DNA from: Desulfonatronospira sp.
Lineage (GTDB): Bacteria > Desulfobacterota > Desulfovibrionia > Desulfovibrionales > Desulfonatronovibrionaceae
Length of the DNA: 12,538 bases
Direction: 5' to 3'
NCBI GenBank assembly: GCA_007127015.1
Contig: SLAE01000024.1
Location: forward strand, 1 to 12,538
Positions 5,999 through 12,538 of the stretch are shown in pieces (the first letter of the stretch is position 1; each line of letters opens with the position of its first letter). The position numbers were made by a program, and so were the translations under genes. The notes below the pieces were generated by a model. That model ran no database searches and was not told the DNA's origin. It saw only the letters and a list, made by a program, of their open reading frames with translations.

Positions 5999-8152
5999 AT
6001 GGCCAGGGTTACCCAGGGGAAAAAAGGTCTGTATCTGGTACATTTAAGTATTCATGGCCTGGTTAGAGGCTTTGATATGGAACTGGGAAGGGACTCAGAC
6101 ACGGGCGGTCAGGTAAAATATGTGGTGGAGCTTGCTTCAGCCCTGGGTAAACATCCTGAAGTCAACCGCGTGGACCTGATTACCAGAAAGGTTCTGGATT
6201 CCAAAGTAGATGAAAGCTACGGAAAAACCATTGAAAAATTAGGAGAAAAGTCCAATATCATCCGCATGGAATTCGGGCCCAAAAGATATCTGCGCAAGGA
6301 AGTGCTCTGGCCTTACCTGGACGAGCTGACCGACAGGGCCCTGCAGTATTTCAGAAGAGTGGGCATGGTCCCGGATATTATTCATGGACATTACGCGGAT
6401 GGCGGCCTGGCCGGCTCCAGACTTGCCCAGCATCTGGGAGTTCCTTTAATCTTTACCGGACATTCCCTGGGCAGGACCAAGAAAAAAAGTCTTCAAGATC
6501 ACGGCATGAGTGAGGCTTCCATCGAATCAAAATATAACATGTCCACCCGGATCGAAGCTGAAGAAGTGGCCCTGGGCAACGCGTCTCTGGTCATCACCAG
6601 CACCTCTCAGGAACGTGAAGAACAGTACAGGGAGTATGAAAATTTTCATCCTCACAGGATGCGTATAATCCCGCCGGGCATAGATTTGAACAAATTTTAT
6701 CCATATAAGAAAGGCCTTGATCGCCCGGACATCGCACAGGAGCTGGACAGATTTCTAAACAGGCCCAATAAACCTATAATACTGGCCCTGTCACGCCCTG
6801 ATGAAAAAAAGAACATCACTACCCTGGTAGAGGCCTATGGTGAAAACCAGGAATTGCGCCAGGCCGCAAATCTGGTGATTATTGCCGGGAACAGGGAAGA
6901 TATCGAGAAAATGGAAGCAGGATCCAGAAAAGTTCTGACCAGGATTCTTCTTCTGTTGGACAGATATGATCTGTATGGCCAGGTTGCTTATCCCAAAAAG
7001 CATTCTTCTGAAGACGTGCCCGAGCTCTACCGCTTTGCGGTTAGAACCAGAGGCGTTTTCGTCAATCCTGCCATGACCGAACCCTTTGGCTTGACCCTGA
7101 TCGAGGCAGGTGCTACCGGGTTGCCTCTTGTGGCCACAGACGACGGTGGTCCCAGGGAGATCATCAAAAACTGCTCTAACGGAGTGTTGATCGATCCTCT
7201 GGATAAGGAGGCCATGGCCGAGGCTCTTTTGTCTTTTATAAAGGACAAAAGGACCTGGAAAAAGTATTCCCAGGCAGGAGTAAAAAAGGTCAGGAAACAC
7301 TACTCCTGGGAGACGCATACAAAGAAGTACTTGAAGGAACTGAACAGCATGATTGCTCCTCAAAAGGACCCGGATCCCAGACTGCCTGTCCTGAAAAGCA
7401 AGCTTCCGGTAGCGGACAAGGTGCTGATTACGGATATAGACAACACTCTTCTGGGAGACAGGCAGGCACTGAAAGATTTACTGCAGTCCATGCGGGAGAT
7501 GGAGGAGCAGCTTGTATTCGGCGTGGCCACAGGCAGAACCCTGGAAAGCACTCTGAACATCCTTACTCAGGAGAATGTGCCCATACCGGATATTCTGATC
7601 ACTTCAGTAGGCAGTGAAATATATTACGGCCCGGGAATTCTTAAGGAACACTCCTGGAGCAGACATATATCCTACAGATGGCATCCGGAAGCCATTGCCA
7701 GGGTCATGGAGGATGTGCCTGGAGTTGAACTGCAGCCAGGGGAAAATCAGCGGGAATTCAAGCTGAGCTACAATTTCAAGACAGGAGTTTTTCCGGGTGT
7801 GCGTTTCGTTCGCAAGCTTCTGCGACAGCATGACCTGCACGCCAAAATGATTCATTCGCACAACAAGTTTCTGGACTTTCTGCCTGTACGGGCCTCAAAA
7901 GGTCTGGCGCTCAGATACTTGTGCATGAAATGGGGAGTGGATCTGAAAAAGGTGCTCGTTGCCGGAGATTCAGGCAATGACCGGGAAATGCTTCTGGGCA
8001 ACACCCAAAGCGTAGTGGTGGGCAATTACAGCTCTGAGCTCAAAGGTTTGCCCGACACTCCGAACATTTATTTCGCATCTGAAAAATATGCCCGTGGCGT
8101 AATCGAGGGCATGATTTATTTCGGGTTTCTGGAGGACAGGGAACATGATTGA
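5999..8152 (+). CDS. sps: Sucrose-phosphate synthase fused to sucrose-6-phosphate phosphatase domain
   Basis: SPS transfers glucose from NDP-glucose (usually UDP-glucose) to fructose-6-phosphate; SPP then removes phosphate to give sucrose. The 717-residue protein has a GT-B glycosyltransferase part (about 1-450): HGLVRG near 19-24, DTGGQ (34-38) for the sugar acceptor site, GHSLGR (154-159), and the E-x7-E donor motif EPFGLTLIE (361-369). A HAD phosphatase part follows (about 470-717): motif I DIDNT (D479, D481), motif II TGR (511-513), K634, and GDSGND (656-661). All HAD catalytic residues are present, whereas SPP-like tails of cyanobacterial and plant SPS are often degenerate, so a bifunctional enzyme is likely. 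The ATG follows the kinase TAG directly and in the same phase; GGGG at 5988-5991 is the nearest ribosome-binding candidate. Its 3' end overlaps the sucrose synthase start by 8 bp. Confidence 0.95.
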   Translation: MARVTQGKKGLYLVHLSIHGLVRGFDMELGRDSDTGGQVKYVVELASALGKHPEVNRVDLITRKVLDSKVDESYGKTIEKLGEKSNIIRMEFGPKRYLRKEVLWPYLDELTDRALQYFRRVGMVPDIIHGHYADGGLAGSRLAQHLGVPLIFTGHSLGRTKKKSLQDHGMSEASIESKYNMSTRIEAEEVALGNASLVITSTSQEREEQYREYENFHPHRMRIIPPGIDLNKFYPYKKGLDRPDIAQELDRFLNRPNKPIILALSRPDEKKNITTLVEAYGENQELRQAANLVIIAGNREDIEKMEAGSRKVLTRILLLLDRYDLYGQVAYPKKHSSEDVPELYRFAVRTRGVFVNPAMTEPFGLTLIEAGATGLPLVATDDGGPREIIKNCSNGVLIDPLDKEAMAEALLSFIKDKRTWKKYSQAGVKKVRKHYSWETHTKKYLKELNSMIAPQKDPDPRLPVLKSKLPVADKVLITDIDNTLLGDRQALKDLLQSMREMEEQLVFGVATGRTLESTLNILTQENVPIPDILITSVGSEIYYGPGILKEHSWSRHISYRWHPEAIARVMEDVPGVELQPGENQREFKLSYNFKTGVFPGVRFVRKLLRQHDLHAKMIHSHNKFLDFLPVRASKGLALRYLCMKWGVDLKKVLVAGDSGNDREMLLGNTQSVVVGNYSSELKGLPDTPNIYFASEKYARGVIEGMIYFGFLEDREHD

Positions 8153-10523
8153 TCTACAGGAAATCAGGGAGCTTACACCGGAAGTAAGAAAAACGGTATA
8201 TCTTTTTCTGCGGGAGTTGATCGCGACTAAAAAAACTTTTCTGCTGCGTTCTGAAATGCAGGATATGCTCCAGGCTTTTTTTGACAATGAGGAACAGAAA
8301 CACCACGAAAAAGAGCCTGTTTTTGAAATTTTCAGATACGCCCAGGTCCTGGCTCTGAATGACCCCTGGGTTTATGTTTCAGTGCGCCCTGAAATAGGCA
8401 AATGGAATTATTTTCGTTTTCATGTTGAAGATGTTCTTTATGAAGAAATCGAAGCCGCCGACTACTTGGGTTTTGAAGAAATGCAGATAGACGGCACCAC
8501 CAATGTGGATGAATTTTTGCTGGAGATAGATCTAAAGCCGTTCAACCGGGAATTTCCAAAGCTTAAGGACTCTTCTTACATCGGCAAGGGAGTGGAGTTT
8601 CTGAACCGGCATCTGTCCGGTCAGTTTTTTCAGGAAAAAAAGCGCGGTGATGAAAAGCTGTTTGATTTTTTGCGTCTGCATCATTGTCGCGGCAAACAAC
8701 TTATGCTTAATGAGCGCATTGAATCCATGGCCGCGCTCAAGCGTCAAATGCGCAAGGCATCGAGTCTGTTAAAGAAGTACGACAATTCCCAGGAATGGAC
8801 CGAAGTATCCAGAGAAATGCGCAACCTTGGTTTCGAAGCCGGCTGGGGCCGGGAAATCGGCAGGGTCCGGGAAAACATCGAGCTGCTCCTGGAGATACTT
8901 GAAGCACCGACTCCAAGAATACTGGCCTCGTTTTTGAGCAGAATTCCAATGATTTTCAACATTCTCATCGTTTCCCCGCATGGATACTTCGGACAGTCCA
9001 AAGTTCTGGGTCTACCTGACACCGGAGGACAGATTGTCTATATCCTGGATCAGGTGCGTGCCCTGGAAAAGGAAATGCGCAAGCAGATCAGCGAACAGGG
9101 TCTGGATATCGAACCTGAAATAGTTGTCTTATCCAGGCTGATCCCTGAAGCTGGAGATACGCCCTGCAATCAGCGCCTGGAGGATATAATCGGCACGCGC
9201 AACGCCAAAATTCTCAGAGTGCCCTTCCGGTATCCCAGTGGTGAAATTGTCCCCCACTGGGTATCCAGGTTCCATGTGTGGCCTTTTCTTGAGCGGTTCG
9301 CACTTGACGCGGCCAGGGAAGTACAGGGAGAGCTGAGGGGTCGACCTGATCTGATCATCGGCAATTATTCAGATGGCAACCTGGTGGCCACGCTCATGTC
9401 CAAAAAAATGAAGGTTACCCAGTGTAATATTGCGCACGCCCTGGAAAAGTCCAAATATCTGTTCTCGGCACAATACTGGAAGGCCAATGAGGCGCAGTAC
9501 AGGTTTTCCAGCCAGTTTACCGCGGATCTGATCGCCATGAACACCGCTGATTTCATAATAACCAGCACTTACCAGGAAATTGCCGGAACCGAAGAAAGCG
9601 TGGGTCAGTATGAAACTTACAATTCTTTTTCCATGCCCGGCCTGTACAGGGTAATCAGCGGGATAGATGTCTTTGATCCAAAATTCAATGTAGTTTCTCC
9701 GGGGGCTGATGAAAATGTTTATTTCCCTTATTTCGATAAGGACCGCAGGCTTCTGGAGCTGCATGACGAACTGGAGGAATATGTCTTCGGACCCCCTTCA
9801 GACTGGGCCAGAGGCCAACTCATAGAAAGAGACAAACCGATCATCTTTTCAATGGCCCGCCTGGACAGGATCAAGAATCTGACCAGCCTGGTCCGCTGGT
9901 ATGCAGAGAATCAAAGCCTCAGGCAGGAGGCAAATCTATTACTGGTTGCCGGAACTACTCGCGTTGAAGAGTCCCAGGACGAGGAAGAGAAGGCATGCAT
10001 CCAGGAAATGCATCAGCTTTTCCATGATTACGATCTGCATGATCAGGTGCGCTGGCTGGGTTCGAGACTGGATAAGAATCTGACCGGCGAGTTGTACAGG
10101 TTTGTCGCCGATTACCGGGGCATATTCGTTCAACCGGCCCTGTTTGAGGCTTTCGGGTTAACGGTAGTCGAGGCCATGACCTCGGGACTTCCCACTTTTG
10201 CCACCATTTTCGGCGGACCCCTGGAAATCATCGAGCATGGGGAAAATGGATTTCATATTGATCCAACCCATGGTGAGCAGGCTTCCCAGATAATCACCAG
10301 TTTTCTGGCCGGATGCCGAAATGATCCTAAATACTGGGACAAGATATCAGAAAAAGGAATCCGAAGAGTTGAAGAAAAATACAACTGGCGTCTTTACGCT
10401 GAAAAACTTCTCTCCTTTTCAAAAATATACGGCTTCTGGAAATTCGTGACCAATCTGGAACGTGAAGAAACCAGAAGATATCTGGACATGTTTTATTCAT
10501 TGAAGATGCGCAGCCTGTCCTGA
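8145..10523 (+). CDS. sus: Sucrose synthase (GT4 family)
   Basis: Sucrose synthase catalyses the reversible reaction sucrose + NDP = NDP-glucose + fructose, with UDP or ADP as nucleotide; in vivo it usually cleaves. The 792-residue length matches plant and cyanobacterial enzymes, including the N-terminal regulatory region (about 1-260). The GT-B core shows SPHGYFG (277-283), PDTGGQ (291-296), HALEKSKY (431-438), SGIDVFDPKFNVVSPGAD (505-522), FSMARLDRIKNL (568-579, R572 and K577 for phosphate contacts) and E-x7-E EAFGLTVVE (668-676). These blocks are hallmarks of sucrose synthase rather than SPS. The start lies inside the SPS 3' end, with GGAGGA at 8131-8136, 8 nt before the ATG; the overlap implies translational coupling. 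The N-terminal region lacks an obvious counterpart of the phosphorylated plant serine near residue 15. With the adjacent kinase and SPS it completes synthesis and breakdown of sucrose. Nucleotide preference cannot be read here. Confidence 0.96.
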   Translation: MIDLQEIRELTPEVRKTVYLFLRELIATKKTFLLRSEMQDMLQAFFDNEEQKHHEKEPVFEIFRYAQVLALNDPWVYVSVRPEIGKWNYFRFHVEDVLYEEIEAADYLGFEEMQIDGTTNVDEFLLEIDLKPFNREFPKLKDSSYIGKGVEFLNRHLSGQFFQEKKRGDEKLFDFLRLHHCRGKQLMLNERIESMAALKRQMRKASSLLKKYDNSQEWTEVSREMRNLGFEAGWGREIGRVRENIELLLEILEAPTPRILASFLSRIPMIFNILIVSPHGYFGQSKVLGLPDTGGQIVYILDQVRALEKEMRKQISEQGLDIEPEIVVLSRLIPEAGDTPCNQRLEDIIGTRNAKILRVPFRYPSGEIVPHWVSRFHVWPFLERFALDAAREVQGELRGRPDLIIGNYSDGNLVATLMSKKMKVTQCNIAHALEKSKYLFSAQYWKANEAQYRFSSQFTADLIAMNTADFIITSTYQEIAGTEESVGQYETYNSFSMPGLYRVISGIDVFDPKFNVVSPGADENVYFPYFDKDRRLLELHDELEEYVFGPPSDWARGQLIERDKPIIFSMARLDRIKNLTSLVRWYAENQSLRQEANLLLVAGTTRVEESQDEEEKACIQEMHQLFHDYDLHDQVRWLGSRLDKNLTGELYRFVADYRGIFVQPALFEAFGLTVVEAMTSGLPTFATIFGGPLEIIEHGENGFHIDPTHGEQASQIITSFLAGCRNDPKYWDKISEKGIRRVEEKYNWRLYAEKLLSFSKIYGFWKFVTNLEREETRRYLDMFYSLKMRSLS

Positions 10524-10529
10524 TAAATC

Positions 10530-11522
10530 ATGAAAAGCGAGTACAGACAGAATCGGCTGACAGGAGAATGGGTCATTTTTGCGCCTTCAAGGCGTAGGCG
10601 CCCCAAAGATTTTGTCAGAGAAAAGCAGGCTCAAGGACAGTCCGCATATGATTCAGGCTGTCCCTTCTGTGCCGGCAATGAAGACATGTTGAGCGAAATC
10701 GTCTTCGAATCCTCTTCAGACAACGCTTTTGGCTGGTCAGCAAGGGCGGTTTACAATAAATATCCCGCCCTTAATCCTGAAGGAGATACCATCAGATCAT
10801 GGGACGGCATGCATCTCGGAGCCAACGGTTTCGGCTCACATCTGGTGCTGGTGGAAACACCGAGACATGATCTGCAGATGCACAAAATGAGCAGATCCGA
10901 GCTTGAAACGGTCATTGAGACCTACAGCAGCTGTTACGCTTATCTTGAGGCGGATCCCAAGGTGATGCTGGTCATGATATTTAAAAACTACGGAGCTTCA
11001 GCCGGTGCTTCCCTTTTTCATCCCCATTCACAGCTTGTGGCCTCTGGGATTGTCCCTAAATATGTCCGTGACAGGGAAAGAGAAGCCCAGAAGTATTTCG
11101 ATGAATTGGGACACTGTCTTCTTTGTGATATGCTGGCTTTTGAGCTGGTGAGCAGGGAGAGAGTGGTGTATGCAAATGCGGGATTTGTATGTTTTGTGCC
11201 ATATGCCGCTGAATCACCTTTTGAGCTCTGGATCGCTTCCCGCAGACATATGGCTGATTTTCGGGATATCAGGCATAATGAAGTAAAGGACCTGGCCGAA
11301 GTGCTGCAGTGGTCTTTAAAAGCCATCGCGGAAAAACTAAATTCTCCGGATTACAACATGACCATAAATTCGTGCACCAGATACAAGAGCAATGAGCCTC
11401 AACTGCACTGGTATATACGGATAGTCCCAAGACTCACAACCCGTGCCGGGTTTGAGATCGGTACCGGTATGTCCATCAATCCTTCCCTGCCCGAGGCTGA
11501 TGCTGAATTCTTAAGAAGTTGA
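10530..11522 (+). CDS. galT: GalT-family hexose-1-phosphate nucleotidyltransferase or NDP-glucose phosphorylase
   Basis: GalT enzymes move UMP between glucose-1-phosphate and galactose-1-phosphate through a uridylylated histidine. The 330-residue protein opens with R-x4-G-x-W, and has zinc-site cysteines CPFC (44-47), histidines at 104 and 113, and the HIT-like active site HPHSQ (H164, H166, Q168), with H166 as expected nucleotidylated residue. A second cysteine pair, CLLC (196-199), and H293 follow. Classical GalT carries HPHGQ; the HPHSQ form is, from memory, also that of the plant GalT-like ADP-glucose phosphorylase. No galK or galE is nearby. Given the neighbours, a role in converting UDP- or ADP-glucose from sucrose synthase to or from glucose-1-phosphate is plausible but inferred. 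The gene starts 6 bp after the sucrose synthase stop, without a clear Shine-Dalgarno, and is bounded by an in-frame TAA at 10524-10526, so coupled translation is likely. Confidence 0.88.
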   Translation: MKSEYRQNRLTGEWVIFAPSRRRRPKDFVREKQAQGQSAYDSGCPFCAGNEDMLSEIVFESSSDNAFGWSARAVYNKYPALNPEGDTIRSWDGMHLGANGFGSHLVLVETPRHDLQMHKMSRSELETVIETYSSCYAYLEADPKVMLVMIFKNYGASAGASLFHPHSQLVASGIVPKYVRDREREAQKYFDELGHCLLCDMLAFELVSRERVVYANAGFVCFVPYAAESPFELWIASRRHMADFRDIRHNEVKDLAEVLQWSLKAIAEKLNSPDYNMTINSCTRYKSNEPQLHWYIRIVPRLTTRAGFEIGTGMSINPSLPEADAEFLRS

Positions 11523-11550
11523 ACAAAAAGCAGGCAGATTAATCAATTTT

Positions 11551-12441
11551 TTATTCCTCTTTTTGTCGACTTGGCCTGCCATTCTTCCTGCCGCGCGTTT
11601 CACGTTGGCTTGCCACGCGCTTCGCGTGGTTCGCCCCGCCCTGCCACTCGACAGGCGTGGGGCTTTGTTTTCTGTATGCCCAAAACAGAAGTCCGGCGCC
11701 GAAAAGAATCATAGGCAGGGATAAAATCTGGCCCATGCTCATCCAGTCAAGAAGCACAAAACCAAGGTGCGCGTCAGGTTCCCGGAAAAACTCCACAAAA
11801 AAACGAAATGTGCCGTAGCCGAGGCAGAAAAGTCCTGACACAGCCATTCTAGGCCTTGGACGCGATGAAAAGAACCATAGAATCAGGAACAGGAGAAGCC
11901 CTTCCAGGAGAGCCTGGTAAAGCTGGGATGGATGTCTGGGAACCATGTCCACCATCGGGAAGACCATGCCCCAGGGAAGATCAGTAGGTCTGCCCCAAAG
12001 CTCGGCATTGATAAAGTTGCCGATGCGTCCGCACATCACTCCCAGAGCACCCATTGGTGCCACGAAATCTGTTACCTGAAAAAAAGAACGCCCGGTTTTT
12101 CGGGAGAAGAGGTACATGGCGATTATGCCGCCCAGAAGACCACCGTGAAAGGACATGCCCCCTTTCCAGATCATGAACATGCTCCAGGGTTCGGCGATGA
12201 ATCCGGAAAAATTGTAAAAGAGCATGTACCCCAGTCTGGCACCGATGATGATCCCCAGGGCGCCGTAAATAACCAGATCCGGAAGTTCTGAAGTCTGCCA
12301 TCCCGAGCCGGGCTGTCTGGCTTTGTATCTGGCCAGCAGCCAGGCCAGTGTGAATCCGGCCAGGTACATGATTCCGTACCAGCGTATATCAATAGGACCG
12401 ATGGATATGGCTACAGGGTCAAAACCGGGGTGTACGAGCAT
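11551..12441 (-). CDS. lgt: Prolipoprotein diacylglyceryl transferase Lgt
   Basis: Lgt is an inner-membrane enzyme that transfers diacylglycerol from phosphatidylglycerol to the lipobox cysteine of prolipoproteins, the first step of lipoprotein maturation. The 296-residue protein has several hydrophobic segments and the expected conserved sites: WYG (21-23), GGMSFHGGL (94-102, with H99), GRIGNFINAELWG (138-150, R139, N142, E147), RHPSQLYQ (169-176) and FFREPDAH (218-225, R220). Alignment by eye to E. coli Lgt starts within the first few residues, supporting ATG 12441, and an in-frame TAA lies four codons upstream. There is no Shine-Dalgarno; a 7-bp tandem repeat occupies that site. Residues from about 262 onward form a hydrophilic, strongly basic tail beyond the last membrane helix, partly encoded by a GC-rich palindrome, which looks like a lineage-specific addition. 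The gene is convergent with galT, 28 bp apart. Confidence 0.96.
   Translation of the reverse strand: MLVHPGFDPVAISIGPIDIRWYGIMYLAGFTLAWLLARYKARQPGSGWQTSELPDLVIYGALGIIIGARLGYMLFYNFSGFIAEPWSMFMIWKGGMSFHGGLLGGIIAMYLFSRKTGRSFFQVTDFVAPMGALGVMCGRIGNFINAELWGRPTDLPWGMVFPMVDMVPRHPSQLYQALLEGLLLFLILWFFSSRPRPRMAVSGLFCLGYGTFRFFVEFFREPDAHLGFVLLDWMSMGQILSLPMILFGAGLLFWAYRKQSPTPVEWQGGANHAKRVASQRETRGRKNGRPSRQKEE
11613..11629. repeat. GC-rich perfect hairpin inside the 3' end of lgt
   Basis: CCACGCG-CTT-CGCGTGG has 7-bp perfect arms and a 3-nt loop. It encodes residues near 271-277 (NHAKRVA) of the Lgt tail. It is markedly GC-richer than the flanks and sits in the non-conserved part of the protein, as expected for a small palindromic repeat that landed in the 3' end of a gene and was read through in frame. 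No T-tract follows, so it is not a standard terminator. Confidence 0.55.
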
Positions 12442-12468
12442 ATCAGTTATCAGTTATCTGTTATCAGT
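12441..12468. repeat. 7-bp tandem repeat (TATCAGT, four copies) at the lgt translation start
   Basis: Units start at 12441, 12448, 12455 and 12462; three are TATCAGT and the third is TATCTGT. On the lgt strand this reads as repeated ACTGATA directly before and touching the ATG, so it fills the place of the ribosome binding site. The copies contain in-frame stops on that strand, so they cannot extend the protein. Confidence 0.8.
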
Positions 12469-12538
12469 AAATAATTGTAAGGCCGCCACGTGTCCTTCCA
12501 CGCTCCATGCCACGCTTCTTGTGCGTCGACCTGTCACA
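12469..12538. other. Unassigned right-edge sequence, possibly the end of an upstream minus-strand gene
   Basis: Upstream of lgt the last 70 bp are GC-richer than the adjacent A/T-rich spacer and contain repeated GCGTGG/CCACG words. On the minus strand one frame is open from the edge to TGA at 12466-12464 (24 codons). It would give a basic C-terminal tail (KKRGMERGRTRGG). The piece is too short to decide whether it is coding or a non-coding repeat. Confidence 0.25.

Noticed and set aside
11523..11566. Inverted repeat ACAAAAAG / CTTTTTGT between galT and the lgt end as a bidirectional terminator
   Set aside because: The 8-bp arms are almost all A/T, the loop is 28 nt and the right arm lies in lgt coding sequence; not a credible stable terminator.

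Overview
The window is about 12.5 kb of ordinary-looking bacterial chromosome of medium G+C with short intergenic gaps. Seven complete genes and one truncated gene are supported. Protein flavour, the mix of housekeeping and sucrose genes, and a TTGTGA-N6-TCACAA palindrome fit a sulfate-reducing Desulfobacterota (Desulfovibrionales-like, possibly halophilic or haloalkaliphilic). That placement is inference; no rRNA or other taxonomic marker is present.

Layout. Positions 1-2942 (minus strand) hold most of a large SWIM/SNF2 helicase whose C-terminus lies beyond the left edge. A 395-bp A/T-rich divergent intergenic region (2943-3337) contains a perfect CRP/FNR-type palindrome and a second inverted repeat. 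Rightward from there are tilS (3338-4363), a gap with an 8-bp tandem repeat, and a small protein resembling the C-terminal part of RdgC (4471-4995). Next comes a tight four-gene block: PfkB-type fructokinase (5084-5998), sucrose-phosphate synthase fused to a HAD phosphatase domain (5999-8152), sucrose synthase (8145-10523) and a GalT-family nucleotidyltransferase (10530-11522). Convergent to it is lgt (11551-12441, minus). It has a basic C-terminal tail containing a GC-rich hairpin, and a 7-bp tandem repeat where its ribosome binding site should be. The last 70 bp are unassigned.

The four-gene block is the most interesting part. Its genes abut with 0 bp, overlap by 8 bp, and are spaced by 6 bp, so they are almost certainly co-transcribed. 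Together they encode a near-closed sucrose cycle. SPS-SPP makes sucrose from UDP-glucose and fructose-6-phosphate. Sucrose synthase splits sucrose with a nucleoside diphosphate into NDP-glucose and fructose. The kinase returns fructose to fructose-6-phosphate. The GalT-like enzyme could convert NDP-glucose to or from glucose-1-phosphate. No sucrose transporter, invertase or porin gene is present, so the system looks internal (compatible solute and/or carbon store) rather than for sugar uptake. Coupling to the GalT-like enzyme is the least established step.
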